Assembly (NCBI GenBank): GCA_036387475.1
Contig: DASVTR010000026.1
Coordinates: 124,001 to 188,000, forward strand
DNA: 64,000 nt
Reading direction: 5' to 3'
Origin: DASVTR01 sp036387475
GTDB taxonomy: Bacteria; Acidobacteriota; Blastocatellia; Pyrinomonadales; Pyrinomonadaceae
Under the pieces are notes generated by a model. It was not told where the DNA came from. It was given only the letters and a program-made list of their open reading frames with translations, and did no database searches. How positions within the stretch are numbered: the first letter of the stretch is position 1; the number at the start of each line of letters is the position of its first letter. A program made the translations under genes and the position numbers. Positions 44,163-53,059 of the stretch are shown here, one piece after another.

Positions 44163-44962
44163 ACAGGGCAGTTGTCATTATCGCGCTCCAGCTTCTGGCC
44201 TTCTGGCCGGTCTGGCGTTGGTATACGGCGCGCGTCACCAACTCGGCGGACGATATGTGGAGCGTGTTGGCGCTTGCGACCGTCGTGCTTCTTTTGTTGT
44301 GGAGAAAAGAGAAACTCACCAACGTGACGAAGACTGACCTGCTCTTGCCGACGCTGCTGTTGATTCTCTACGCGATTACTTATCCGTTCTTTCCGCCGCT
44401 GCTGCGTGCTGTCGTTGCGATGACGGCTCTCGGCTCTACGATCAGCTTGCTGCGATTTGGGAAACCATTACATTTGGGCACGCTCGGATTGTTGTACTTG
44501 TCTCTTCCATTGATTCCAACTTTACAGTTTTACGGAGGATACCCGCTGCGTGTCTTCGTCGCGGGTGTGGCTGCGCCGCTGCTTCGTCTTGGAGGCTTCG
44601 CCGTCATACAGGACGGAGCGTGTCTTAACTGGGACGGGCAACTCATCTGGATTGACGCGCCGTGCAGCGGCGTACGTATGCTCTGGGTGGGCCTGTACCT
44701 GACGTGCACGCTCGCCTGCCTGTACAGGCTTCGCTTCGGTAAAACGCTGCTCGCTCTCGCCGTCGCCTTCTGTGCCATCATTCTCGGCAACGTCTTTCGC
44801 TCCGTGGCGCTCTTTTACCTTGAGGCACGCGTGATCGAGATGCCGTCATGGACTCACGACTTTGCCGGTGTGCTCGCCTTCGCGATTGTGTCTGCGGGCA
44901 TCGTCGCAGCTATTCATCGGATACGAAAAGAGAAACTATGCGACGCACAACTCTCTACATAA
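44159..44962 (+). CDS. Exosortase (dedicated)
   Basis: Polytopic membrane transpeptidase-like enzyme that cleaves and processes PEP-type tails. 267 aa from the chosen ATG at 44159, which overlaps the VIT gene stop as ATGA. The 15-codon upstream extension is rejected. About eight membrane helices are seen. Catalytic residues in family order are Cys169 in DAPCSGVRM, Arg214 in LGNVFRSVALFY and His233 in WTHDFAG. Which Xrt subtype it is cannot be told from sequence alone. It is followed, with a 25-base overlap, by the EpsI-like gene. Confidence 0.9.
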   Translation: MNRAVVIIALQLLAFWPVWRWYTARVTNSADDMWSVLALATVVLLLLWRKEKLTNVTKTDLLLPTLLLILYAITYPFFPPLLRAVVAMTALGSTISLLRFGKPLHLGTLGLLYLSLPLIPTLQFYGGYPLRVFVAGVAAPLLRLGGFAVIQDGACLNWDGQLIWIDAPCSGVRMLWVGLYLTCTLACLYRLRFGKTLLALAVAFCAIILGNVFRSVALFYLEARVIEMPSWTHDFAGVLAFAIVSAGIVAAIHRIRKEKLCDAQLST

Positions 44963-45474
44963 CCGCTTGTCTACTGACGGCGCTGATTCCTTTGCTTCCC
45001 GGGCAGTCTGGGCCGCGTGTCGGTGAAGCCTCTTCCGCCGTCTTCCCAGGTTGGCCCACGCACTTTGAGGGGCGTGCGCTAACTGCTCTGCCCTTGACGG
45101 AGCGCGAGCAGCGTTTCGGCAGAGACTTTCCGGGCCGCATCGCTCGTTTCACTGACGGCCAGCGTGAAGTGATTGTCCGCTGGGTCACAGAGCCGACACG
45201 TAAGCTGCATCCGGCGTCCGATTGCTTTAAAGGCATCGGTTATCAAGTCAGGCCATTGCCGCTGCACGTTGACGAGACAGGCGCTCGGTGGGGAAGTTTC
45301 AACGCCAGCCGTGGCAATGAGAAACTGCGGGTTCGAGAAAGAATCTACACGGATGCTCAAGGAGGCAGTTGGGCTGACGTGTCTGCATGGTACTGGGCCG
45401 CATTCAGTGAAAAATCTACGGGGCCGTGGTGGGCTTTAACAATCGCCGAGCAGGAAACGGAGGCAGGGCCTTGA
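44938..45474 (+). CDS. EpsI-like exosortase-associated protein
   Basis: 178 aa from the ATG at 44938, inside the end of the exosortase gene. A signal peptide is visible (TLYITACLLTALIPLLPG). The body contains HPASDCFKGIGYQV, similar to the Cys-containing HxxxxCxxxxG motif of EpsI-type proteins fused or linked to exosortases. The preceding strand VIVRWVTEPTRKLH fits too. The upstream codons from 44848 are shadow. It completes a three-gene cassette with the VIT-PEP target and the exosortase. Confidence 0.78.
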   Translation: MRRTTLYITACLLTALIPLLPGQSGPRVGEASSAVFPGWPTHFEGRALTALPLTEREQRFGRDFPGRIARFTDGQREVIVRWVTEPTRKLHPASDCFKGIGYQVRPLPLHVDETGARWGSFNASRGNEKLRVRERIYTDAQGGSWADVSAWYWAAFSEKSTGPWWALTIAEQETEAGP

Positions 45475-45543
45475 ACAGGCCGCGCGTTGAACTTCTGCTT
45501 GACGGCCCGAATCGAAAATCTCTCATCTTCATTCGATGCCTGC

Positions 45544-45582
45544 AAAAAAAAACGGGACGATTCATTTTCACGAATCGTCCCG
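45544..45582 (-). terminator. Intrinsic terminator of tRNA-Asn
   Basis: Perfect 11-bp stem (arms 45553-45563 and 45572-45582) with an 8-base loop, followed on the minus strand by nine T. It lies 13 bases from the tRNA 3' end and also faces the EpsI-like gene. Confidence 0.9.
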
Positions 45583-45595
45583 AATTTTCTGAAAA

Positions 45596-45667
45596 CTCCG
45601 CAGGTAAGACTCGAACTTACAACCCTCCGGTTAACAGCCGGATGCTCTGCCATTGAGCTACTGCGGA
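45596..45667 (-). tRNA. tRNA-Asn (anticodon GTT)
   Basis: The minus strand folds as a cloverleaf: acceptor TCCGCAG/CTGCGGA, D arm with AGCTCAATGGCAGAGC, anticodon arm TCCGG-CTGTTAA-CCGGA (anticodon GTT), T arm GTAAGTTCGAGTCTTAC and discriminator G. The CCA is not encoded. Length is 72 nt. Confidence 0.97.
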
Positions 45668-45718
45668 AGATGCGCCCCCGCAGGCTTACTTAAATGCTTG
45701 CGTGAGGCGCGAAGCGTT

Positions 45719-45748
45719 TTTATAGCAGAAGGCTTGTGGGAGCGTCAA
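45719..45748 (-). promoter_or_regulatory. Sigma70 promoter of tRNA-Asn
   Basis: On the minus strand, TTGACG (45743-45748), an 18-base spacer and TATAAA (45719-45724), about 50 bases upstream of the mature tRNA 5' end. The quality and position make it the likely promoter. Confidence 0.8.
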
Positions 45749-45904
45749 GCAGCGAAAGGATAGGTGGCCGTCGATGGTCTTGACGTGTGGATTGGCTTGC
45801 GTGCTAGCGAGAAGTGAGAGAATATCTCGCCACTCGATTTATTTAGATAGCCGTCACACGTTCTACGAATTTCCCACGCCTGGGCGTGAAGGGAGAGTGT
45901 TTGC

Positions 45905-46636
45905 ATGGAGCGCCGGACTACCAGTTGGTACAGTCATAATCTTGGGATGGAGATGCCGCTTGTCGCGTACGGACATGCGGGCTATCCGCTGTTGATGTTC
46001 CCCACTGCCGCCGCAGATTATCTTGAGTACGAGAGGTTTCATCTGGTTGATGCGATCAAGTCTTTCATCGAGAGCGGACGTGTGCGCGCCTATTCCATCA
46101 ATAGCGTCAACCGCTACAGTCTGCTCAACGAGCAAGCCCCGCCGCACGTCAAAGCCGAATTGCTGACGCGTTATGATCGCTATGTGACGGATGAAGTGTT
46201 GCCGTTGATTCGTAATGAAGTGGGCGAGGAGGCACGACCTATCACAACGGGGGCGAGCCTCGGCGCTTTTCTCTCAGCCAACGCTTACTTTCGTCACCCG
46301 GATTTGCTGCGCGGCGTGATTGCGATGAGCGGCAGCTACGACGTGCGCTCCTACCTGCAAGGCTATTCGGACGACAACGTTTATTTCAATAACCCTGCGG
46401 ATTACCTGCCAAACTTAAACGACGATTATTACCTGCCGTTGCTGCGCCGCGCCGACGCCATCTTTATCCTATCCGGGCAGGGAGCTTATGAAGCGCCGGA
46501 ACGCAGTCGTAGATTGTCTGAGATTTTGAGCGCCAAAGGAATCCCGCACACGCTCGATTTGTGGGGACACGACGTGAACCACGACTGGCCCTGGTGGCGC
46601 AAGATGCTGCCTTACTATCTGGGAAAGCTGTTCTAA
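45905..46636 (+). CDS. Alpha/beta-hydrolase esterase
   Basis: 243 aa of the esterase/acyltransferase type related to esterase D and mycolyl transferases. The nucleophile lies in TTGASLGAFLSA (Ser of GxSxG), the acid is likely in the RRADAIFILSGQG region and the His is in GHDVNHDWPWW. AAGGGAG lies nine bases before the ATG. No signal peptide is seen, so it is probably cytoplasmic. It converges on the PBP1A gene across a 24-bp inverted repeat. Confidence 0.88.
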   Translation: MERRTTSWYSHNLGMEMPLVAYGHAGYPLLMFPTAAADYLEYERFHLVDAIKSFIESGRVRAYSINSVNRYSLLNEQAPPHVKAELLTRYDRYVTDEVLPLIRNEVGEEARPITTGASLGAFLSANAYFRHPDLLRGVIAMSGSYDVRSYLQGYSDDNVYFNNPADYLPNLNDDYYLPLLRRADAIFILSGQGAYEAPERSRRLSEILSAKGIPHTLDLWGHDVNHDWPWWRKMLPYYLGKLF

Positions 46637-46717
46637 ACGATGAACGCGGAACGATGAACGATGAATGACAGACAAGCTGCTGCTAATTCATCCTTCATCG
46701 TTCCGCGTTCATCGTTT
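46635..46717. repeat. Perfect 24-bp inverted repeat, family A copy 1
   Basis: Arms 46635-46658 and 46694-46717 are exact reverse complements, built from the word AACGATGAAC. The element sits exactly between two convergent genes. A related copy is at 58163-58229. Confidence 0.85.
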
Positions 46718-46719
46718 CG

Positions 46720-49311
46720 CTACGGTTCGTCGTTGCCCTTCTTGCCCTTTTTCTTCGCGGGTTCGACTTCGCGCGGGCGTGTGGTCGCGGCCGGGGGCGG
46801 TGTGTCGTTACGCGCTGGCCCAGGATCGCTCTTTGGCGAAGTATCTGCCGCAGGCGTGGCCGGGCGGGGAGCTTCGTCGCCGGTGCTGGGCGCTGGCGGC
46901 AGCGTGACCTGTTCGAGCTTGGGAGTCGTGATCGCTGTCGGCAGCGAATTTTCATCATCGCTGCTCTTGCTCGATCTGGAAGCGCCGCGTAGAGCGTAGA
47001 GTTCGGCGCGCTCTTCCATCATTTCACGCTGGCGCTGCTTTTGCAGTTCCTTCATGTCTTCGGGCATCGCCGGCGGCTTGTCGAAATTCTCCTTCGGCTT
47101 GTCCTTCAAAAAGAATTTCATAAAGTCTATGAAGATAGGCAGCGCCCCGCGCCCGCCGGTCATGTCGTTGCCAAGGTTTTTCTTGCGGCCCGGATAGCCC
47201 ATCCAAACGCCCGTCACATAAGTGGGCGTGTAGCCTAGAAACCAGACATCCGTATGATCGTTGACCGTGCCGGTCTTGCCAGCCAGCGGAACGCCAAGGC
47301 TGCGAGCGGCGGTCGCCGTGCCGCTCTCGACAACGCCGCGCATCATCGAAACCATTGTCAGCGCGACGTACTCGCTCGTTACCTTGTAGGTCGTCTTTTC
47401 CCACTCTTCCAGGAGATTGCCGTCGCGGTCAAGCACGCGCCGAATCATGTGCGGCTCAACCCTCACGCCCTTGTTCGGAAAGGCAGAGTAGGCCGAAACC
47501 ATCTGGTCGAGTGGCACTTCGGTCGCGCCCAGCGCCGAAGGCAGGTACGGAGCCATCGGTACTTTAATGCCGAAGCGCCTGACCATCTGCGCGCCGGTCT
47601 GAATGCCGACCATATCCAGCAGATGCACAGCCGCGATGTTCAGAGACTTGGCGAGCGCAGTCTTCATCGGCACATCGCCGTGGCTCGTCGAGCCGTCGTA
47701 GTTATGCGGATTCCAGTTGCCAATGCGAATCGGTGCGCCGCTGACGGTTGACTCAGGCGTCATGCCCCATTCGACCGCCGCCGTGTAGACGTAAGGTTTG
47801 AAGGCCGAGCCGGTCTGGCGATAAGCCTGTGTGGCGTTGTTGAACTTGTTGGTGGTGAAGTCGTAGCCGCCGACCATCGTGATGATCTCGCCGGTCTTGG
47901 CGTTTAAGGTCATCATCGCGCCCTGCACATCCGGTATCTGCGACAATTCGACTTTCAAGCGCTGGTTCTTATCGTCAACTTCCTTAATCTCAAATTCAGC
48001 CAGCAGGCCGGGCTTAAATTCGCTCTTCGGCTGACGAGCGGAGCGGCCCATCTCTTTCGTTGTCACCGTCGCCCAGTAGTTGCCGAAACGTATCTGCGCT
48101 TCATTCTTCGCCGCGTCAACCTTCATTATCAGGCCGCGAATAAATTGATTGGCCTCGTAATGGTTGCCGTACCACTGCGGGTCTTTGTAGGCGTTGAGTT
48201 CTGCTTGCGTCGGCGGGCCTTGACCGTTGTTGGCGGTGCTCGGAATCTCTATGTAGGCGGAGCGCCAGCCCGTGTGCGAACGGTCGTAATCGCGCAGCCC
48301 TTGGCGAACCGCCTCGGTCGCTTTCTTCTGCGCTTCGATGTTGATTGAAGTGTAAACCTTCAGACCGCCCTGTGCGACGCGCGTCGAGTACTTGTCTTCC
48401 AAGTGTTGCCTGATCTCTTCGACCGGATAATCGAAGGACGACGAGCGCGGCTGCGATTGATAGTAAGCGGTATCGGCCAGCTTGATTGGTCTGGCCTTGG
48501 CGGCGTCTACTTCCGCCTGCGTGGCAAAGCCGTATTTGACCATCTGATCGAGCACAATATCGCGCCGCTCTTTCGCGTCTTTCGGACGAATGGTCGGCGA
48601 ATATTCGCCCGGCGCTTTCGGAATCCCCGCCAGGAGCGCAGCTTCTTCTATGTTCAGGTCTTTCACCTGCTTGCCGAAGTATGTTTCCGAAGCGGCCTCG
48701 AAACCGTAAGAGCCTGCACCAAGGAAGACGTGATTGACGTACAACTCCATGATCTGATTCTTCGTGTAGTAGCGTTCGATTTGAAGCGCCACCATCCACT
48801 CGTTGACCTTGCGCTTCAAGGTCTGCTCTTTCGAGAGGAAGAGATTTTTGGCGAGTTGCTGTGTCAGGGTCGAACCGCCCTCACGGCTGCCCGTTCGCAG
48901 ATTCTTAAAGGCTGCGCCGATGATGCGAATTGGGTCAATGCCGACGTGATCGTAAAAGCGCGCGTCTTCGATAGCGAGAATCGAGTTCTTCAAAAGCTGC
49001 GGAATCTCTTCATACTTGAGCGGGATGCGTTTTTCGAGCGCAAACTCGCCAATCACCGTCTCGCCGTCGTCCGCGTAAATGCGCGTCACCTCGCTCGGAC
49101 GGTAGGTCGCTAGTGAAGCGACCTCCTGCGCGGCCCGCGAAGAGTTGATTTGCGAGGCCGCGATCATTCCGGTTAAGCCTCCGGCGGCGATCGCCAAAAG
49201 CAATACGGCAGGCAGCCAGAAGCGGCGCAGGAAATGGCGGCGCTTGAAAACGGGCGGCTTATCAAAGCGCGCTTGCGGCGCTCGCAGGGAAAGGGGATTT
49301 TTGGAAGCCAT
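46720..49311 (-). CDS. mrcA: Penicillin-binding protein 1A (bifunctional transglycosylase/transpeptidase)
   Basis: 863 aa peptidoglycan synthase. One N-terminal membrane anchor is present (FWLPAVLLLAIAAGGLTGMI). A GT51 transglycosylase domain follows (residues 70-250: EDARFYDHVGID, then STLTQQLAKNLFLSKEQTLKRK). The transpeptidase domain has the Ser nucleophile in TGSAFKPYVY, an SLN-type motif and KTGT. A Pro/Thr/Lys-rich tail follows (PPPAATTRPREVEPAKKKGKK). The length is normal for PBP1A. It is divergent from tmRNA. Confidence 0.95.
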   Translation of the reverse strand: MASKNPLSLRAPQARFDKPPVFKRRHFLRRFWLPAVLLLAIAAGGLTGMIAASQINSSRAAQEVASLATYRPSEVTRIYADDGETVIGEFALEKRIPLKYEEIPQLLKNSILAIEDARFYDHVGIDPIRIIGAAFKNLRTGSREGGSTLTQQLAKNLFLSKEQTLKRKVNEWMVALQIERYYTKNQIMELYVNHVFLGAGSYGFEAASETYFGKQVKDLNIEEAALLAGIPKAPGEYSPTIRPKDAKERRDIVLDQMVKYGFATQAEVDAAKARPIKLADTAYYQSQPRSSSFDYPVEEIRQHLEDKYSTRVAQGGLKVYTSINIEAQKKATEAVRQGLRDYDRSHTGWRSAYIEIPSTANNGQGPPTQAELNAYKDPQWYGNHYEANQFIRGLIMKVDAAKNEAQIRFGNYWATVTTKEMGRSARQPKSEFKPGLLAEFEIKEVDDKNQRLKVELSQIPDVQGAMMTLNAKTGEIITMVGGYDFTTNKFNNATQAYRQTGSAFKPYVYTAAVEWGMTPESTVSGAPIRIGNWNPHNYDGSTSHGDVPMKTALAKSLNIAAVHLLDMVGIQTGAQMVRRFGIKVPMAPYLPSALGATEVPLDQMVSAYSAFPNKGVRVEPHMIRRVLDRDGNLLEEWEKTTYKVTSEYVALTMVSMMRGVVESGTATAARSLGVPLAGKTGTVNDHTDVWFLGYTPTYVTGVWMGYPGRKKNLGNDMTGGRGALPIFIDFMKFFLKDKPKENFDKPPAMPEDMKELQKQRQREMMEERAELYALRGASRSSKSSDDENSLPTAITTPKLEQVTLPPAPSTGDEAPRPATPAADTSPKSDPGPARNDTPPPAATTRPREVEPAKKKGKKGNDEP

Positions 49312-49530
49312 AAAGCAGTCCTTTGATAAATTGGAAGCGCGGCCCGGCCAGACGGGGCTGCGCGCATCATCTCGGAAGCAACAATGTGTCTGGGAGACTC
49401 ACAATCAGCACGCCCGTGATTATAACGCAAGCACGTAGCGCAGGCGAAATCCGTTAAACGGGGCAGCCCATCTGCCTGCTCAAACATCAAAAGAACGGAC
49501 TTAAGGAATGCTTTTGCGAGGCGGGCCTCT

Positions 49531-49560
49531 TTGACCGCGCTCGCAGAAGACGGCTATAAT
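49531..49560 (+). promoter_or_regulatory. Sigma70 promoter of ssrA
   Basis: TTGACC (49531-49536), an 18-base spacer and a perfect TATAAT (49555-49560), 20 bases upstream of the tmRNA 5' end. Transcription would begin near 49568 and the mature 5' end would come from RNase P processing. Confidence 0.85.
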
Positions 49561-49580
49561 CCGAGTCCCAAAGTTTTTAA

Positions 49581-49968
49581 GGGGGCGACAGGCTTCGACA
49601 GGAGTCTTGATCGTTGAATGGATGCGTGCCGGGCTACTCTATGCAGCTCGTTAAAAAGCGTAGGGAAACACAATTGCCAACAACGAATTGGCTCTCGCTG
49701 CCTAATTAAGCACCGAGCGTCTCACCGCAAGTTGTTCAAGCGCGCGGAGCGAGATGTCACTTAGTTGAACTGGCTTGCTGCTTCGGCCCGTGGCAGCGAG
49801 CGAGATTAAAGTCGGGCTAGCTTCGGGCAGAGGTCTTCGTCGCTTCACTGACTCGGCCATGAGGCAAAACGGCCCGCTCGCAAGAGCAGGCACAAAAGAG
49901 AAGCGGCTACGCATGTAGATTCCATCGGCGTTGGCTTTTGGATCCGAGTTCAAATCTCGGCGCCTCCA
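49581..49968 (+). ncRNA. ssrA: tmRNA (ssrA)
   Basis: One-piece tmRNA rescuing stalled ribosomes. The 5' end GGGGGCGACAGG and the 3' GGATCCGAGTTCAAATCTCG T arm pair through the acceptor stem (GGGGGCG with CGCCTCC). The discriminator A is at 49968 and CCA is not encoded. Length is 388 nt. The tag frame GCC AAC AAC GAA TTG GCT CTC GCT GCC TAA (49676-49705) encodes ANNELALAA, ending in the protease degron LAA. Confidence 0.96.
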
Positions 49969-49998
49969 CTTTTCTAACCGGGAAAGCTTTCGCGGACA

Positions 49999-50056
49999 AG
50001 CGGCCAGTCGAGCCAGTGATGTGATAACATCGGACTCAACTGGCCGCTCGATTTTT
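49999..50056 (+). terminator. Terminator after tmRNA
   Basis: Stem arms AGCGGCCAGT (49999-50008) and its complement (50039-50048), with a structured loop that extends the pairing, followed by a five-T run. It lies 30 bases after the tmRNA end. Confidence 0.85.
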
Positions 50057-50082
50057 ATGGAAGCCGGAAGGGAGCAGTTAAG

Positions 50083-50634
50083 GTGAGCACGACCATCCAG
50101 CCGATGACGGCGGAAGAACTCCTGATGATGCCGAAGGACGGGTTTCGCTACGAACTCGTGAAAGGAGAACTGAAAAAAATGTCTCCCGCAGGCTTCGAGC
50201 ACGGTGTCGTTGGGATGACCCTTGGAATGCTTCTCGCATACTACGTCAAAGCGAATAATCTCGGCGTCGTTTGCCTCGCTGAAACGGGATTTAAGATTGC
50301 GAGTGACCCTGACACGGTATTAGCGCCTGATGCTTCTTTCGTGCGCCGCGAACGGATTCCGCAGTCGGGGCTGCCTAAAGCTTTTTATCCCGGCGCGCCG
50401 GATTTAGCCGTTGAAGTCGTTTCACCGGGGGATACGAAAAAAGAGGTGGCAGGGAAAGTTGAAGATTGGCTCACGGCAGGCGCGAGCGCAGTTTGGATTG
50501 TCAATCCGAAGCGCCGCACGGTGACCGTTCATCGTCCACAGGCGGAGGCAATCACGCTCGGCGAGAATGATGAGTTGGACGGCCAGGATGTAGTTCCAGG
50601 TTTCCGCTGCAATGTTTCCGAGATTTTCGCTTGA
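50083..50634 (+). CDS. Uma2-family (DUF820) putative endonuclease
   Basis: 183 aa PD-(D/E)xK-fold protein. The family pattern is seen: TAEELLMMPKDGFRYELVKGELKKMSPAG, LAPDASFVRRERIP, PDLAVEVVSPGDT and WLTAGASAVWIVNPKRRTVTVHRP, including the Glu and Lys of the nuclease core (LVKGEL, AVEVVSP). The start is GTG. Such genes are common in mobile-rich genomes and their function is unproven. It is downstream of the tmRNA terminator and independent of murI. Confidence 0.9.
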   Translation: MSTTIQPMTAEELLMMPKDGFRYELVKGELKKMSPAGFEHGVVGMTLGMLLAYYVKANNLGVVCLAETGFKIASDPDTVLAPDASFVRRERIPQSGLPKAFYPGAPDLAVEVVSPGDTKKEVAGKVEDWLTAGASAVWIVNPKRRTVTVHRPQAEAITLGENDELDGQDVVPGFRCNVSEIFA

Positions 50635-50691
50635 TTTATGAATGTCTTCTTGCTTTCTAATTACTCAACAAGGTAACCGGCAGAGTAGCTT

Positions 50692-51555
50692 TTGAATCCC
50701 AATCTTCCTATCGGCATTTTTGATAGCGGCGTCGGCGGGTTAACCGTTTATCGCGCTTTGCATGAACGCCTGTCCGACGAGCGTTTCGTTTATCTGGGCG
50801 ACACGGCGCGCGTTCCCTACGGGACGAAATCTCTGGCGACTGTTGAGAGATATGCGATTGAGAATGCGCGCTTTCTGGAAGCGCGCGGCATCAAGCTGTT
50901 GGTCGTCGCGTGTAATACGGCGTCGGCGCTGGCGCTGCCCGCGATTCGCCGCTCTGTCGGTGTCGAAGTCATCGGCGTGATTGAGCCGGGAGCGCGTGCG
51001 GCGGCTGAAGTTTCGCAGCCGGAGGCGAAGCGTATCGGCGTTATCGCAACCGAGGCGACGGTGCAGAGCGGGGCTTACAGCGCGGCCATCGCGCGCTTCG
51101 CGCCGGACACAACGGTGATAGAGCGCGCGTGCCCGCTCTTTGTCGGGCTGGCTGAAGAGGGCTGGGCCAACACGGATGTTGCGCGCAGCGTGGCCGCTGA
51201 ATATCTAAGTGATTTGCGCGAGCAACGAATCGGAACGCTCGTCCTAGGCTGTACGCATTACCCGATCCTGCGGGGCGTTATACAGGAAGCGGTAGGCTTA
51301 CACGTGCGTCTGATAGATTCCGGCGAAGAGGCGGCGCGTGAGGTCGAGGCTCGGCTGGAGGCAGTGGGGCTGGCGCGAGCGGCTGCTGAAAGTCGTGCGC
51401 GCGAGCGCCGTCTGTGTGATGATCTGGATCACTTTTACGTGACGGACGCGGCGCAGCGTTTTAGCCGCGTCGCCGAAAGATTCTTGGGAAGCGCGCCTTC
51501 CGTACTTGAGGCCGTGGAGGTCTGGGGACACGATGAGCTTCGCACGCAACGATAA
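50692..51555 (+). CDS. murI: Glutamate racemase
   Basis: Makes D-glutamate for peptidoglycan. 287 aa. Seen are IGIFDSGVGGLTVYRAL, LGDTARVPYGTKS, the first catalytic Cys in VVACNTASALALP and the second in LVLGCTHYPIL. The start is TTG with an AAGGT upstream. It overlaps the RNase PH gene by 23 bases, so the two are one operon. Confidence 0.95.
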   Translation: MNPNLPIGIFDSGVGGLTVYRALHERLSDERFVYLGDTARVPYGTKSLATVERYAIENARFLEARGIKLLVVACNTASALALPAIRRSVGVEVIGVIEPGARAAAEVSQPEAKRIGVIATEATVQSGAYSAAIARFAPDTTVIERACPLFVGLAEEGWANTDVARSVAAEYLSDLREQRIGTLVLGCTHYPILRGVIQEAVGLHVRLIDSGEEAAREVEARLEAVGLARAAAESRARERRLCDDLDHFYVTDAAQRFSRVAERFLGSAPSVLEAVEVWGHDELRTQR

Positions 51556-52267
51556 CCGCGCCGCAGACGAACTGCGAGCGGTGCGCCTGACGCCAGACTA
51601 TTTGCCACACGCCGAAGGCTCTGCGCTAATCGAGATGGGCCAGACGCGCGTGCTCTGTGCCGCTTCCGTGGAAGAGCGCTTGCCGCCCTTCCTGCGCGGG
51701 CGCGGGCAGGGATGGGTGACGGCGGAATACGCTATGCTGCCGCGCGCCACGCAGCAGCGCACCCCGCGCGAGACGGGTCGCGGCGGCCCATCGGGGCGGA
51801 CGCACGAAATTCAAAGACTAATCGGGCGCTCTCTGCGAGCCATTGTCAACACGTCTTATCTCGGAGAGCGCACCGTGACGCTTGATTGCGACGTGCTGCA
51901 AGCCGACGGCGGAACACGCACGGCGAGCATCACGGGCGCTTATGTAGCCTTCGCTCTGGCCTGTCGTCGTCTGCTTCGTTCGGGTAAAATTACACGCAAC
52001 CCTTTGACGGGCGAAGTGGCGGCTGTGAGCGTCGGGATAGTCGAGGGCACACCGCTGCTGGATTTGAAATACGACGAGGATTCGCGCGCGGAGGTCGACA
52101 TGAACGTCATCTGTACGGGAGACGGTCGTTTCATTGAAGTACAGGGCACAGCCGAGGGAGCGCCCTTTACACGCGCCGAGATGGATGCTCTGTTAGAATT
52201 AGCCAATCGCGGCATTCAGCAATTGCTCGTTGCCCAACGCGAGGCGCTCGAACGTGCCGCGCCGTAA
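51533..52267 (+). CDS. rph: Ribonuclease PH
   Basis: 3'-5' phosphorolytic exonuclease trimming tRNA 3' ends. From the ATG at 51533 (SD-like GAGGT upstream) it is 244 aa. Seen are GWVTAEYAMLPRAT, GRTHEIQRLIGRSLRA, DVLQADGGTRTASITGAYVAF and DLKYDEDSRAEVDMNVICTG. Nine upstream codons are rejected. It lies inside the end of murI. Confidence 0.95.
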   Translation: MSFARNDNRAADELRAVRLTPDYLPHAEGSALIEMGQTRVLCAASVEERLPPFLRGRGQGWVTAEYAMLPRATQQRTPRETGRGGPSGRTHEIQRLIGRSLRAIVNTSYLGERTVTLDCDVLQADGGTRTASITGAYVAFALACRRLLRSGKITRNPLTGEVAAVSVGIVEGTPLLDLKYDEDSRAEVDMNVICTGDGRFIEVQGTAEGAPFTRAEMDALLELANRGIQQLLVAQREALERAAP

Positions 52268-52428
52268 GCGGGACGAGCGCGGCGGCGCGGCGAGACAACG
52301 AGACGGGCGTGGCCCTGCATCTGAAGTTAGTATGTTTTTTAAACCCGGAACTCTTCCGTTCCGCACGTTTCAACCGAACCGCGAAATTATCTGTGAACAG
52401 TAAAATCAGCAGAGGAGTTTTCCAGAAG

Positions 52429-52941
52429 ATGCGACGCCTCAAAACCTTTTTATTCTCAACTTTGATCTTGGCGCTGGCGGCTGGCGCGGCCACGGCGCAG
52501 GAGACATTTACAAACGACAAGCTTGAATACACGCTCGATTTTCCGTCTGCAACATGGCGCGTGACCTCCGAGCCGGACAGCATTCACCAGCATCTGGAAT
52601 TCATTTACGGCGACCGCAACGACGGACACCTGCGCATCCGCAAAGAGATTGTTGACGCGGGCACGTCTGCTTCCAATCTGGCCCAGCGCGATCAAGACCA
52701 GAAGCTACGCTTTATGACCGGCTACGTTGACGGCAAGGAAGAGAAGTTTGCCGGACGCCTGAGCGGCGTCGTGCTCACTTACGAATACACGAGCGGCGGC
52801 AAGGCGATGGCCGGATTGACTTACTATCTGCAAGCAGACAACCGCACCATCTACACCCTGCGCTTTACGGGCCTGCGCGACAGGCTATCCAAGATACGCA
52901 ACCAGACTGACCAGATAGCGCGCAGCTTCCGCATCAAGTAA
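52429..52941 (+). CDS. Secreted hypothetical protein
   Basis: 171 aa from ATG 52429, with GAGGAG 11 bases upstream and a clean signal peptide (RLKTFLFSTLILALAAGAATAQ). The mature part has a beta-rich PsbP-like pattern (LEYTLDFPSATWRVTSEPDS, then GLTYYLQADNRTIYTLRFTG). No catalytic motif is seen. The 40 upstream codons are rejected. It probably lies in the periplasm, outside the murI-rph operon. Confidence 0.85.
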   Translation: MRRLKTFLFSTLILALAAGAATAQETFTNDKLEYTLDFPSATWRVTSEPDSIHQHLEFIYGDRNDGHLRIRKEIVDAGTSASNLAQRDQDQKLRFMTGYVDGKEEKFAGRLSGVVLTYEYTSGGKAMAGLTYYLQADNRTIYTLRFTGLRDRLSKIRNQTDQIARSFRIK

Positions 52942-52972
52942 TTCTTTCCGAACACATCTCGAATGAGAGATT

Positions 52973-53013
52973 AAACGCCCGTCGTGAGCCATCATCTCGC
53001 GGCGGTCGTTTTT
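52973..53013 (+). terminator. Intrinsic terminator of the secreted protein gene
   Basis: Arms around 52973-52988 and 52996-53011 pair with a short loop and two bulges, and five T follow, 30 bases after the stop. Confidence 0.65.
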
Positions 53014-53059
53014 GCTTTCGGCCAGTGCTGTTGACGACGAATTGTTTTAGAATCTTCGA

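Noticed and set aside
46661..46999. 112-aa plus-strand ORF
   Set aside because: Antisense to the low-complexity tail of PBP1A.
49702..50202. 166-aa minus-strand ORF
   Set aside because: Lies over the tmRNA and the start of the Uma2 gene.
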